This document shows positions 1-10,213 of a stretch of DNA of 17,964 nt, one piece after another. Within the stretch, counting starts at the first letter, position 1; the number at the start of each line of letters is the position of its first letter. The stretch is taken from contig JABYQS010000575.1 of assembly GCA_022592435.1 (NCBI GenBank), positions 1 to 17,964 on the forward strand. The letters run 5' to 3'. The notes beneath the pieces are model-generated. The model was not told the DNA's origin, made no database searches, and worked only from the letters and a program-made list of their open reading frames with translations. A program made the position numbers and the translations under genes. This DNA comes from Cerioporus squamosus (taxonomy: Eukaryota > Basidiomycota > Agaricomycetes > Polyporales > Polyporaceae).

Positions 1-306
1 AGTTCAGGTTGCGCAGCGAGGACTGGACCGAGACGCGGCTCGCACCGGTGTGCGGGCGCGATGCCGGCGGCGAACCGTGGTCAGGGAAGGGTAGTACGAC
101 CCGATGCTTCCAGCAGAGTGATGTACGTTCTGGAGGTTCTGCTCCGAGCTGAGGTTGACGACGCTCGCGGGAGGGGAAAACGGGTTGCTGACTCCAGAGC
201 GGGGCGTGGGAGGGACCGAGGCGTCTGGGGTCCGGAACGGGTCGCGACGGAAGTCCTCTGCGTTGAGAGAGGGGGGAGGACGATGGCGTCTCGTACTGTT
301 GCCCAT
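1..306 (-). CDS. N-terminal fragment of an unidentified Ser/Pro-rich protein, cut by the left window edge
   Basis: The reading frame starts at the ATG whose A is at 306 (minus strand). About 73 residues read as a typical fungal low-complexity cytosolic tail rich in Ser, Pro, Asn and Arg, including DPFRTPDASVPPTPRSG and NPFSPPASVVNLSS. Near position 81-85 the plausible frame changes. The original frame becomes Arg-rich and stops at 4-6, while the frame offset by one base continues as SPPASRPHTGASRVSVQSSL with GC-rich third positions to the window edge. I see no GT-AG intron that would join the two frames, so a one-base deletion is the simplest reading. No catalytic domain lies inside the window. 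Similar Ser/Pro-rich tails precede the membrane anchor in fungal cell-wall enzymes such as Kre6/Skn1-like proteins, but that is only a guess. The start is supported by a CT-rich leader upstream. Confidence 0.4.
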
Positions 307-660
307 CGTGGTAGTGGTCGTAATGGTCGACGTCGACTGCTGCGTTGGTGTAGGAACAGGAAGCTGCTCAGACGATGAAGCAGCTGAGCTGGCAGTAGAG
401 GGAGGAGAGCCCCGGCATGGCGAGAAGAGAGGCCTCGAGCGGATCTAGGGAGGATGGAAGGGAACGAGGAGACCGTCACGAGGAGTGAGGAAAGACTGGA
501 AAGTGAAGGCGAAGGGGCCCTAGTGGAGCGATCACTACAGCAAGTCTTTATGAGTTCATTCATAGGAGTGCGAATCGCCAGGGGCGCCGGGTGGGGAACG
601 CGAGGCCTAGGGAGGCGGACGATCATAGCGTCTGTAGCGCGCACCCATCCAGGCCTATTC
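307..660 (-). promoter_or_regulatory. CT-rich leader/promoter region of the left-edge gene, with a short upstream ORF
   Basis: On the minus strand this stretch is strongly pyrimidine-rich (repeated CTCC, TTCC and CTCTCCTCC runs), as basidiomycete 5' leaders commonly are. It contains an upstream ATG at 418 in the context GCCATGC, opening a 16-codon ORF that stops at 368-370, before the proposed main start at 306. The minus strand also stays open in another frame through this region, but that translation is Ser/Leu/Pro/Arg low complexity and looks like a by-product of the CT bias. Leader and promoter limits are not defined by any sequence signal I can point to. Confidence 0.25.
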
Positions 661-3264
661 GGCGGAATGGACGTGTATTCGCCCGATTAATCTCGCCGCG
701 GGTTTCCTGGTTCGTTTCTTCGGGAAGGGGTGCTTCCGCGACGGCACGAATGTGCCCCGTCCCCTGTCATGCCATGCAGCGAATGTTTGATCATGACAAG
801 ATGGACAGTACAGACACCGATGTCTGCACAATCACCTCCTGGACGGATTGCGACGACATCGACCGGTACCGGACATAGGGACCCACGGCCACTTCGTTCT
901 CTCGAATCTGGCGAAGACGTCTGAATACCAGGAACAGTCTTGTACGTCGGGCACAAGAGATGTGATCCGGAGCTGGTCCATCAGACTAGAAGCACGTCCT
1001 CTTAATCGCCAGGGGCTTGCAACGATTGCTCGCGAGTCGATGCGGGCGGCCTGGCGCTCCGGAACCAGAAGCCTTGTAGAGTGTAAGGTCCGCTCGAGTT
1101 ATCGGCCACCATCGTGCAAATTCTCGCCCCTTCGCACTATTCGGGCGTGGGACGCGTATGCAATTGCGACCAGGGAGTCAACTTGTGCGTCCGTCCCGAC
1201 CAATTGGAGAGCAAGTCCCATGCTCGCCTTGTGTTCGCGGGAGGAGAAAGATCGGTCCTTGTCATAGCCTGCATGCGCACAGGCAGGCCTTGGCTCGCCG
1301 GTCGCAGGATGTCACGGCGGAGATTGACGGAGACTGACGCGAACTGCCAATGTCACGCGTCACACCCCGACGCAAGCAGACTACGCGAGCCGAGCCATTG
1401 AGCACGGGACGTAAAAAGCGCCCCCCTCCGCCCCGCGGGGATCAGGATGGACGCACAGCGAAACCCATAGCTTAATTGAGAGGTCTGGCTCTAGATGCGA
1501 TGTCGATGCGCTCACCTGACTGGGGAGCGCTGCAGGCAACGGCCGGAGAAGGAATTGAGTATAACGGCCAAGGATATCGCATTTGTGGCTTCGAGACCAC
1601 ATCGTCGCACTGTATGTCTTCGTAAAGCCGCATGAGCGTGACAACCTGATAGGACCGAACAGTATGCGTAGGAACCTACCTAGGCCCGAGCTCGCGTTTC
1701 GCGGCGCCGCAGCGGCATTGTGGTATGTCCGATGCCTCAACACCTGGAGTGCCGAGGAACTGGCAGGCCTCGGAAGTGTCCAAGCTGAACATTGCTCGAA
1801 AACGTGATGAATGCTCTAAAAGATGCGATGCTGCGGACGGTGCCTTGCAGGTACTGAGATCAGCGACGCTCTTCGCCCTACAACTTGTTGAACTTCCCTA
1901 CCTCTATTTCAAGGATCGTCTCCGAGCACCCCGACAAAATATCGCAATCGCTCTCGCAGCTCTGAGGGCGAGGCGGGCGGGCGGGACCACTTGCGCGCCA
2001 GTGAGGAAGGACTGGTGCACCATGAGCAGCTGTCGCGTCATGTCGCTAGCGAAACCTAGTGTCCGTCCTCCGACACGACGCGCCGACGCACCACGCTGGC
2101 CCCAGCACGAGGCTCAGAAGGAAGACGTCCGGAGTTTGAGCAACGTTTGTAATCGCATCTGCTGGAGCGATGCGGATCGTGAGTGATTCCCAACTGTCGG
2201 TTATTCGGAAGGCGCCTTACCTCACCTTCGAAGTGCACCCGAGTACGATATCGAAGATTCAATAAATCCAGGGGCCGGCTGTGCTTTCGAGAGCGATGTC
2301 GGGTCGGCGCAGTAACTGAAGTGAGGGCAGACTTCGCGATACCGTCGAGACGGCGGTATCGTCATTACTTCATCACCCCGAAGCAAGGAGTAAAAGGCGC
2401 CGGTGCAGTACAATGCTTGGTGTGTGGGAACGCGACTACTCCGTTTGCGAGGGTCTGCCAGTGTGAGGGAGAGTCATACCTTCTACCACCATCGGCCCGC
2501 AGGGCAAGGCTCCGACCACACCAGAGGCGGGTACTCCGCCCGACGTCGCAGAACCGAGAGACGAACGAAGCCCTCCGATTCAAGATCCCGCTCCGCAAGT
2601 GGACGACGCCGCCCGCATGCGAAGGCGGCTGCAAGCGTACAAACAGCCCCCGTTCTCTTCGAGCAACGGCCCTTGCCCTGGAGGATGCAGTGCTGCTTCG
2701 CATCCGTGACATCGCAAGGGCAGCCCCTGGTATGCATTGCGATGTCAACGACCGACTCGTTCTTGCGGAACCGAGGGCCCCGACCAGAAAGGCGGCGGGA
2801 GCGAGGGCTGGCATAGGGACGCTGCTCGCCCCGCCCGGGCGTGGGTAAGTCGCGGTCGCGACTACTCGAGAGACCCCGAGTACGAATCCGATGCGATCAT
2901 GTCACCCTCAGCACCCGCGCAGGGGTAGAATCTGGCGGCCGGGAGGCGATGCGCGATGCACAAGCACGTCTACGTCGTGGATTTTCTGGCGGTTCGTCTT
3001 CTCTCACCGACGACCTGTGCACATGGTGTGCTTGCGTTCGGATACTGGGCAACAGCGTTTGTGCCCGTATCCAACGATAGGCGAGAGATAGAGATAGGGC
3101 GTGTCCGACGAGTCGTCCACCCTCCAAGCGAGTGAGGCCTCGGCCGCCGATGTGGGGGACGCAGCGGGAGATGTAGAAAAGACGATAGGTCCGAGATGGA
3201 TCTTCAGAAGCAAAGAAGCGAGCGCAATGAGGCTCTCACCTGGGCCTGTTGAGGATGGCAGAAT
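661..3264. other. No supported gene; one short protein-like island
   Basis: All six frames give only short or overlapping ORFs with compositions expected of chance reading frames. No recognised domain, rRNA, tRNA, simple repeat or terminal repeat was seen. The only stretch that reads like protein is plus-strand 2467-2709: 80 open codons without a start codon near the front, Pro- and Asp-rich, containing QVDDAARMRRRLQAY and ending at TGA 2707-2709. A smaller Ser/Glu/Asp-rich open stretch lies at about 3101-3270 (plus, containing GDVEKTIGPRW). Either could be an exon remnant, but no flanking exons could be connected. Confidence 0.4.
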
Positions 3265-3645
3265 TCAGTGATGACACGCGCATGCTAGGCTGAGAAATAC
3301 AACCTCCTCCAGCCTCCGCCGGTTGGTCCTGTGGCTCGATGGTCTCCGTATCAGTTGGCACATATCTGCATGTTCTCCGAAATCCTCGCAAAAGCCCTTG
3401 TATGTGCAAATGGCCTGCGTCCTGGCGTCAGCATACATGCAGGTTCCGGACTGCTGCTCGGCGGTGTCGGGGGTTTTCCGGCAGGACATGTTCACATCGC
3501 TGTCCTCGTTACGAGCGGCAGAGCAATTTTCACAGGCGTGCGCCCGTATGCGGCTCAGGCTGCCCTCCAGAAGTACCTGAAAGACACTCGGTGAGAATTC
3601 AGAGGACAGACCGCCCAGATACAAGAAGATGGAAGAGTGGTGCAA
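3265..3645 (-). CDS. Candidate small cysteine-rich protein (126 codons), uncertain
   Basis: This single open frame starts at an ATG at 3645 and ends at a TGA at 3265-3267. The central part is Cys-rich: CENCSAARNEDSDVNMSC followed by SGTCMYADARTQAICTYK and CEDFGEHADMC, with cysteines spaced roughly as in small secreted proteins of Agaricomycetes that carry repeated C-T-Y motifs. That resemblance is from memory of the general pattern, not from an alignment. The N-terminus (MHHSSIFLYLGG) is only weakly hydrophobic and is not a clear signal peptide. The last 30 residues are Arg-rich and probably not authentic, so an intron or decay may end the real frame earlier. The opposite strand is also open over much of this segment, so chance is a real alternative. 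Confidence 0.2.
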   Translation of the reverse strand: MHHSSIFLYLGGLSSEFSPSVFQVLLEGSLSRIRAHACENCSAARNEDSDVNMSCRKTPDTAEQQSGTCMYADARTQAICTYKGFCEDFGEHADMCQLIRRPSSHRTNRRRLEEVVFLSLACACHH

Positions 3646-6259
3646 ACGCTCGTAATGCGCCGGAGTGCCAGCGTCCCGAGAACTCCGCTATCGACTCCGC
3701 CGCCGCCGAGACTATCCCAGTTTGATACGCGTCTTTCTCCGCTTGTACCTGGTAAGAAACGATCAGAACCCATCCTGCCGAACCGCAGTCCTTGAGAATA
3801 CTCTACATCCTGCTCGAGTCCTTCCTGGACCTCGAGAAGTGGAAGTTGTCCGAAGAACTGTCTGCTACATTCGGTTTTACCGCAGTGCGTCTCCGTCAGC
3901 ATATTTCCACGCGTTTTATGTAACATCAACTTGAAGGGGGTTCGACGTCGTGCCGGGCTTGTGCCGGACGCCATTATACCGGCCGTAACACAGGACATAG
4001 TATCGGACGCCTTCGTGAGTCATGACAAGAAGACAGAACCTCATGCTGGTCCCTTCCGACCGGTGCAGGCCGCGCTGACTGCAGATGGGAGGTATAGTGA
4101 GTGCATCTAGCCTCGTCGTGTCCGTCGTCTTCGGGTTGCTCACACCCGCACAATCACCTCTCAGGCACCCTGCGCCAAACCTTGGACCCGTTCCCTGGTC
4201 TGCAGAACATGGTGCAAAATACCGTGCGAACCAGCGGTCGGAGGCAGTCCGGCGTACACTTCCTCTCCGTGCACCGGTGCCCGGACTATGTCCGCCTAGG
4301 TTGCTATGTCGGGCAAATGATCTACAACGGCCCCAGTGCGTTCAGGTGCAAATAGGAGTTTCGAATGTCCGCCGATACAACCCATCTACCACAGGGTTAG
4401 ATCGAGACTGAGGGATGTGGCCTTCTATGGTTCAGGGTTTCATCGCCCAGCCGTGCTCGCCTTCGCATCCCCGACGATCCCGCGATGTGGAGTTCAAGTA
4501 TACTTCCCTACGGCACGATGTTGGGTTAGTTGCCCGCATACAGTCGCAAAATCCTCACGCGGAGGCGTACCAACCGCTACAGCCGCATCGGCAAATTCCA
4601 CTGACTAATCTGGCCTTCGGAGGGCTTAACCTTGCCCTCGTGAACTCCGCCAAGGCCGCGCACGTCTCCTCAGCTATGACGGACATGCGCGACTGAGTAC
4701 AACAGGTTCGTACGTCATGCCAATCACTGCTAGCTCGCTGTACTGACCTGCGCATTCCTGAGTTACTACAGTAGTGAGATGAGCTTGGCTGGACCGGCAC
4801 GCGCAGACGATCGGCATGGCGCACTCTCCGCTAGTTTGTGAGTGTGCATAGCATTCACATATGCATCAGCCGGGCGATTCCGAACGCACTAACAAACCTT
4901 GCCACCTTCTGGCTCTAGCACATGACGTCTGCTCTCAGCACTCCCAACATCATACCTTCGCTCATGACATCCGCCTCTGTCGCATATGCAGACGATCGTG
5001 GCTTGCAACGAGGTGAATCGGGAGTGGACCTGCCGAGACCTATGCTGTCAACGAGCGCGGTGAGTGATCCGTACGATACGGCTCGCTCTAATTCTCCTTC
5101 TGCGCCCTTCATATCCGCGGCGATGGGGCATATGATTGCGTATTTTCCGATAGTTTGGCTCTGTGGCTGGACCGCTCCTCTAGCTGCCCGCGGGCCAGAA
5201 GTTAATGCTCTCCTCCCCGGGGTCTGGTGGTTCTCGCGGGCCCGTGGCGTCAGTGGCAGTGACGCCAACGTCCGGCCACGAATGCCCCCCATGACTTCCA
5301 TGCCTGTACGATATGGCAATGCAGGGACCGAGGAATCAGCTTCCATGGCGGTTCGAGCGTGCTGTCTCGTGTGCGCGCAAGCTGCTCGCGCCGATGGTTG
5401 AATGTCCATCTAGTGCAGGAAAAGTTTGCTGATCGAAGACTATCATTCAGGGACGCGAACATCTCGACTCGGGCAGTGAAGTGCACCTCATGCGAGCAAC
5501 CATTCCTGCTGCGATGTGTGCTGCACCGTTCCGGGCGCCTGGCCTCCGGCCGAGAAGTAGTATTACCTCCAGGTCGTGGGAACCGGAAGCGACCACCGGA
5601 TATACGTGGATCGCAACTCTACCTGCGTGAGTATCGCCTCATCTATATCTGCCAAGGGCGCACATAACCGGAATATGACACAGGAGGCGTCCTCGTCGCC
5701 TATACGGCCGTTATCACTAGATCTATCTCCCTTCACGCAGACCTGTTCTAGGTTGACACGGCCGTTGCAATGTCAGGACCCAGGGCAGCCCTAAGTCCTC
5801 TGATGCAGGAACCGACAGCACATCGGCACGTTGGATCTCAGCATCCGTCTCAACCGCCAGGGCATCCCGAACCGGTGTTCCCAGCACGCAATCCATCGAC
5901 GTCTCGACATCGGAGCGAAGGCGAACGGCTAGCGGCGCTTCAACATCTCAATGCAGCGTTCCCGAATTACCACATTCACCATCGGCGTTGGACGCGCGAA
6001 CGTCCTGGACCTTGCCGGGGGTGCAACTTGATACGCTCTAGCTGAAGATTCGACATGTTCCTCCAGATGTTCTCCTGTCAGGCCCCGACCAAATCATCGG
6101 TGTATGAACGGCCATTGTAGTACTCGCACTCGCCCCGGAACAAATCACGGTGCATGGTGGCGGCGGCGAGTGCTCTCGCTGTCTAGATCTCGGATCCGGC
6201 CTGCGAGGGATCTGTTACAGTCGCTTGCCGTTGGGTGTTCTTTGCAGGTCTTCCTCCGT
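3646..6259. other. No supported gene; several ambiguous open frames
   Basis: Nothing here can be assigned to a family. Two segments are worth recording. At 4085 (plus) an ORF begins with a signal-peptide-like stretch, SSLVVSVVFGLLTPAQS. An overlapping frame that ends at 4353-4355 finishes with CPDYVRLGCYVGQMIYNG and a final Cys, so a small intron-containing secreted protein is conceivable but unproven. At 4915-5409 both strands are open for about 490 nt (4922-5401 plus, 4915-5409 minus), and neither product shows a recognisable domain. The rest has short ORFs only, with no direct or inverted repeats noticed by eye. Confidence 0.4.
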
Positions 6260-6266
6260 TATAAGG
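6260..6266 (+). promoter_or_regulatory. TATA-like element upstream of the intact GT2 gene
   Basis: The sequence TATAAGG lies about 110 nt upstream of the proposed ATG at 6374. It is followed by a CT-rich leader (runs of CCCCGCCCCCC and CTCCTTCC) ending in CTCTCTCGCC directly before the start codon. The spacing is reasonable for a fungal TATA element, but a single short match is weak evidence. Confidence 0.35.
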
Positions 6267-6373
6267 ATATCATCACGGCGCAGTCACTCCCCGCCCCCCG
6301 CTCTGCTTGAGCGAGGTCGCACGGAAGCCGCACGCTCCTTCCAATCCCTCCCCACTGTCCTTCCTCTCTCGCC

Positions 6374-9300
6374 ATGGACTACGACGCGTATGATGCGCTG
6401 CTCCACTACATCTTCAAGCAGGTCAGTAGGGCTCGGAGGACTTCTCTTGCATTTGCTGACTTAGCATTTCCTTTGTAGACCCAGGGGGACGCCTGGTTCA
6501 AGCCCTCTGAGGAAAACGTACATGCTGGTGTATGCCTCCGGGTCGACAGCAACAACTTCCGTGTGTTCCCGTACGAAAACGAGCACCTGGAGTCCTTCGA
6601 GGCGGCCATCCGCGTCCTCAACCCCATCGTCGCCGTCAAGGTTCGCAGCGCGGCCATCCATGCTGCGCTGTCCTCTCTGTACGTACTCGCGCCAGTCGTC
6701 TCGTCAGCCGACTGAAGGATACGTACAGGAAGGATGATGCCGACTGCATCTACGTCGACAACGACACCCGCATCCAGATCGTAGAGAACATGGCCTTCCT
6801 CCCTCGAGCCGACAAGGAGCAGTGTGCTGCGTTCGTAGTACGTCTCGCCAATCTCAAGCGCTGTCCAAGTGCGTTCATCACTCACGTCCTGTCTAGCGGG
6901 ACGAGCGCGTGATGGTGGTGTGGACGTACGACCTTGACAGCATTATCCCCACGTGCCGCGACTTCGAGGAGAAGCTGATCAAGCTGGTATGGAACCGGCG
7001 CTCGGCCTTCGTGTCCCTCCCTAGCACGGCTGCCCCGTCCACGACAGCGTCGGACGTGAACCTCACCGAGAAGGCCCACGCCGCGAGCACCGACAAGGAG
7101 GCAATCGTGCTTGCCCCGAAGGAGATCAAGGCGCCTAATAAACCGCGCGGCTGCAACATCTTCGGGTACTGGAGGGCGGATGCGACTGATCTCGAGAAGA
7201 CCGCCGAGGGGCCCTCTGCGCGGCCAGTGCGCATGTTTGCGCCCGTCTATTGCGGTCTCGGCGCTGCGCTCTCGCTCTGTGGGTTTCCCGGCTATCCTCC
7301 TTATGGCCGCGCGTACTCACGAGGTATTTCAGTCTTCATTGGCAGCGGCGCCAGTGTGCTGTTGGAAGAATCCATCCTAGACGGACAATGGTCCCGGTTC
7401 GCCCTCCTTGTCACCGCGCCCTTCCTGTTCTGCGTGTCCTTGGTGAGTCGGCGGCTCTTGGCAGGGACTCGCGATGCGACATGCGCTGAGGGCCCGTCCT
7501 CCTGCAGTTCTTCTCCCTGATGATCGTCACGAACGTCGTTTACTGGTATGTCCCGCGACTGCGGGCTTATTGCCTGCTCGCCCTCGCTAACGCCGCGACT
7601 TTCCCAGTATTGGTCCGGTCGCACAATTCCATCAGAACTCAAAGTACTACTCGGCCGTCCCGCCTGCACCGAACAAGCTGGTGGACGAGAACCTCCCACA
7701 CATGACGATTGAGATGCCGGTCTACAAGGAGAGCCTCAAGGAGACAATGTGAGTGTGCTTCAAGTTCCGGTCTTTCGCTCTAGCACCAGCGCTATGGTGG
7801 AGTCCCATCACGGGTCGATCTTCCGTGTGCACCGCTGCGACCACGGAAATTACTCCCGCACGTGCGATTCCCCGCGGTGGTCGGATAGGCTTTTGACTTG
7901 TGATCCCCCGCAATCTGGTCTTGAGCTAACTTGCGATGGCTCCACAGCGCACCCTCCGTGTACTCGCTCAAGAAGGCAATGCAGACGTACGCGCGCCAGG
8001 GCGGGACGTCGTCTATCCTCGTCCACGACGATGGTCTCCAGCTCATCGGGGAGGAGGAGCGGCAGGAGCGCATCGCGTTCTACGCAGACCACAACATTGG
8101 CTGGGTCGCGCGTCCGCCTCACAGCAGCGCGCCGGATGGGTTCAAGCGTGCGGGTCGCTTCAAGAAGGCGTCGAACATGAACTACGGCCTCGCGCTCTCG
8201 CTCAAGATGGAGAAGCATATCATGGAACTCGAGGCTGCTGCGGCCGCCACGGACGGCAGCGACGAAGGCCTCGAGGACCGTGCGCTTGAGATGGCGGTCG
8301 AGGAGATGTTCGAGGAGAGCGGGCAGAAATGGCGCCCATGGGCGTGCAACGGCAAGTCGCTCCGTGTGGGTGAGATCATCCTCATCGTCGACTCGGACAC
8401 GATCGTCCCCGAGGACTGCCTGCGCGATGCCGCGCGCGAGCTCACCGAGTGCCCCGAAGTCGCGATCATCCAGCATGAGTCGGACGTCATGCAGGTCGCC
8501 AACCACTACTTCGAGAATGGCATCACGCACTTCACGCGCCGCATCAACCGGTGCATTTCGATGTGTTGCGCGAACGGCGAGGTCGCGCCCTTCGTGGGGC
8601 ACAACGCGTTCCTCAGGTGGTCGGCCCTTCAGGACGCCGCGTTCATCGACGAGGCCGATGGCAAGAAGAAGATCTGGTCCGAGTCGAACGTGTCTGAGGA
8701 TTTCGACATGGCGCTCCGCCTGATGCTCCGAGGTTATATCATCCGCTGGGCGACGTACTCCAACCGCGGTTTCAAAGAGGGTGTCTCGCTCACCTGCGAC
8801 GACGAGCTCAACCGCTGGCAAAAGTATTCGTATGGTGCGTGGAGCTCCGAGCGTAGCTGCGCATGTGCTGACTTCTCGCAAAGGTTGCAACGAGCTCATC
8901 TTCAACCCGATCATCGAGTGGTGGCGCAAAGGGCCTATCACCAAACAGCTGCGCACCTTCATGTGGTCGAACGCCCCCGCTCACTACAAGATCGGCATGA
9001 TGTCTTGTGAGTCCTCAGCGCCCGTAGTGCATAGATAGCTTCTCATACCATCTCTCCAGACATGTTCTCGTACTGTGCGTACCGCTGACAGCTGTGGCAT
9101 GTGCAATGATACTGACAGTTCTCAGATGCACTCTCCGGCGCGTTCGTCCTGTCGGCGATGAACTACTTCCTCCTCGGCTGGAACCTTCCCGTGAGCCGCT
9201 ACCACAGCTCCCCGTTCGGACGCCCCTTCTGACTATTGCCTTCCAGATTGACGGCTACTACGAGCACAGTTTCGAGATCTGGCTGGCATGCACAGTCGTC

Positions 9301-9922
9301 TTCCCCGGCGCTGGCAATCTCGGCTTCACCATGCTGGAGTACCGCCTCGGCTCCCGGCCGATCTTGGACGCGGTCGTTGAGAACCTGACCTGGATCCCGT
9401 TCTTGTCAGTTCATCTCTGTTGCCGCACGTCGCACCATGACTGACCGTCTGTCTATCTCCCTTGTACAGCTTCTTCTTCTTCGGCGGTATCAGTATCCAT
9501 TTGTCGCAGGCACTGCTCGCGCACATGTTCTCGTACGATATCACCTGGGGCGCGACGAAGAAGGAGGTCGAGCGGTCGAACTTCTGGCAGGAAGTTCCGA
9601 AGATCATCAAGCGGTTCCGCATCGCCCTTGTCATCTCCTTCATTATGGTGTTCGTCATGATCATCCTGACGACGTCCGCCGTCCCCATCGGCTGGCGCAT
9701 CTTCGGATGGGACTGGGCCGTCATCGTCCCTCTTGCGTACGTGCTGCTTGTTGCCTGGGCATGAACATGGCGTGCTGACTCTGGATGCTGTAGCATTGTC
9801 GTCGGGTGCCACATTCTCTATCCCGTACGTGCATGTTCCTTCTCTTCGTGTCTCTGCGTATCTGACCGCCACCTACCCAACAGGTATTGCTTAACCCATG
9901 GCTCATGATCTTCTCCTATTGA
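6374..9922 (+). CDS. GT2-family membrane polysaccharide synthase (chitin/cellulose-synthase-like), intact, 15 exons
   Basis: Exons: 6374-6421, 6479-6678, 6729-6837, 6897-7278, 7333-7442, 7508-7545, 7608-7748, 7948-8834, 8884-9006, 9060-9074, 9126-9190, 9247-9404, 9470-9736, 9794-9824, 9884-9922. Together they give 2613 nt, 870 residues plus TGA, with all splice phases consistent and all introns GT-AG. The start sits in GCCATGG. Residues 1-230 form a soluble N-terminal domain (VVWTYDLDSIIPTC near 126). Two membrane segments follow at about 232-258 and 268-298. The GT2 catalytic domain follows: IEMPVYKES (about 331), HDDG (369-372), DSD (491-493, metal/UDP-sugar binding), SEDFD (592-596, catalytic-base position) and ELNRW (629-633) at the place of QxxRW. 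About five C-terminal membrane segments lie between 675 and 868. The enzyme should processively join sugars from a nucleotide sugar and move the chain across a membrane. The sugar cannot be read from sequence. Family membership is confident; the exact polysaccharide is unknown. Confidence 0.93.
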
Positions 9923-10213
9923 GCGATCTTTGGTCGATTCCTGCATACTGCCCTCCCCTCTTGCGACATATTGTACCTATAAATCACGGACCATCTCATA
10001 GATCGCGGAAGGCGTTAATATTTTGCTCATCACTGTCGTTTATGTACGCATACCAGTCTTTCTCTGGGGTTTTAGGTCGGACTCAGGATTAGCAAGTCAT
10101 TTTGAGGTGTACCACTTTCGCGATCCTTTTGTATGCATAAGCCGCGTTATCTACCCGATCCCATAGTGAAGATGCCACCGGTACAAAACAAAAGTTGGTA
10201 GAAAGCGCCTTGA
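9923..10213. other. 3' flank of the intact GT2 gene and downstream flank of the tRNA
   Basis: This stretch lies between the TGA at 9920-9922 and the 3' end of the tRNA. It is more AT-rich than the genes and has no ORF of note. It presumably holds the 3' untranslated region and polyadenylation site of the GT2 gene, but no canonical AATAAA is present and I could not place the site. Confidence 0.4.
10185..10193 (-). terminator. RNA polymerase III terminator of the tRNA-Val gene
   Basis: Read on the minus strand this is TTTTGTTTT, two T4 runs beginning about 20 nt downstream of the mature tRNA 3' end. A run of four or more T is the standard Pol III stop signal. Confidence 0.6.

Noticed and set aside
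81..644. 187-codon minus-strand ORF covering the left-edge gene start and leader
   Set aside because: Its product is Ser/Leu/Pro/Arg low complexity from the CT-rich leader. The overlapping frame from 306 has the more natural sequence.
3101..3270. GDVEKT motif similar to a GDVEKT in exon 4 of the second GT2 copy, hinting at a third copy
   Set aside because: Similarity stops after six residues. None of the flanking conserved residues (RPIRLLAPIYNGLG and others) is present in any frame.
4970..5000. YADD tetrapeptide in a plus-strand ORF, as in reverse transcriptases
   Set aside because: None of the other reverse-transcriptase blocks (upstream Gly-x-Pro-Gln-Gly, hydrophobic residues before YADD, downstream Leu-Gly) is present, and the opposite strand is equally open.
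7850..8962. 370-codon minus-strand ORF
   Set aside because: It is the antisense shadow of GT2 exon 8, produced by GC-rich third positions. The sense frame carries the GT2 motifs. The plus-strand ORF at 12998-13609 is the same kind of shadow of the second copy.
9326..9872. Minus-strand ORFs of 139-162 codons opposite the GT2 3' exons
   Set aside because: They are antisense to exons 12-14, whose membrane-protein sequence matches the second copy exon by exon.
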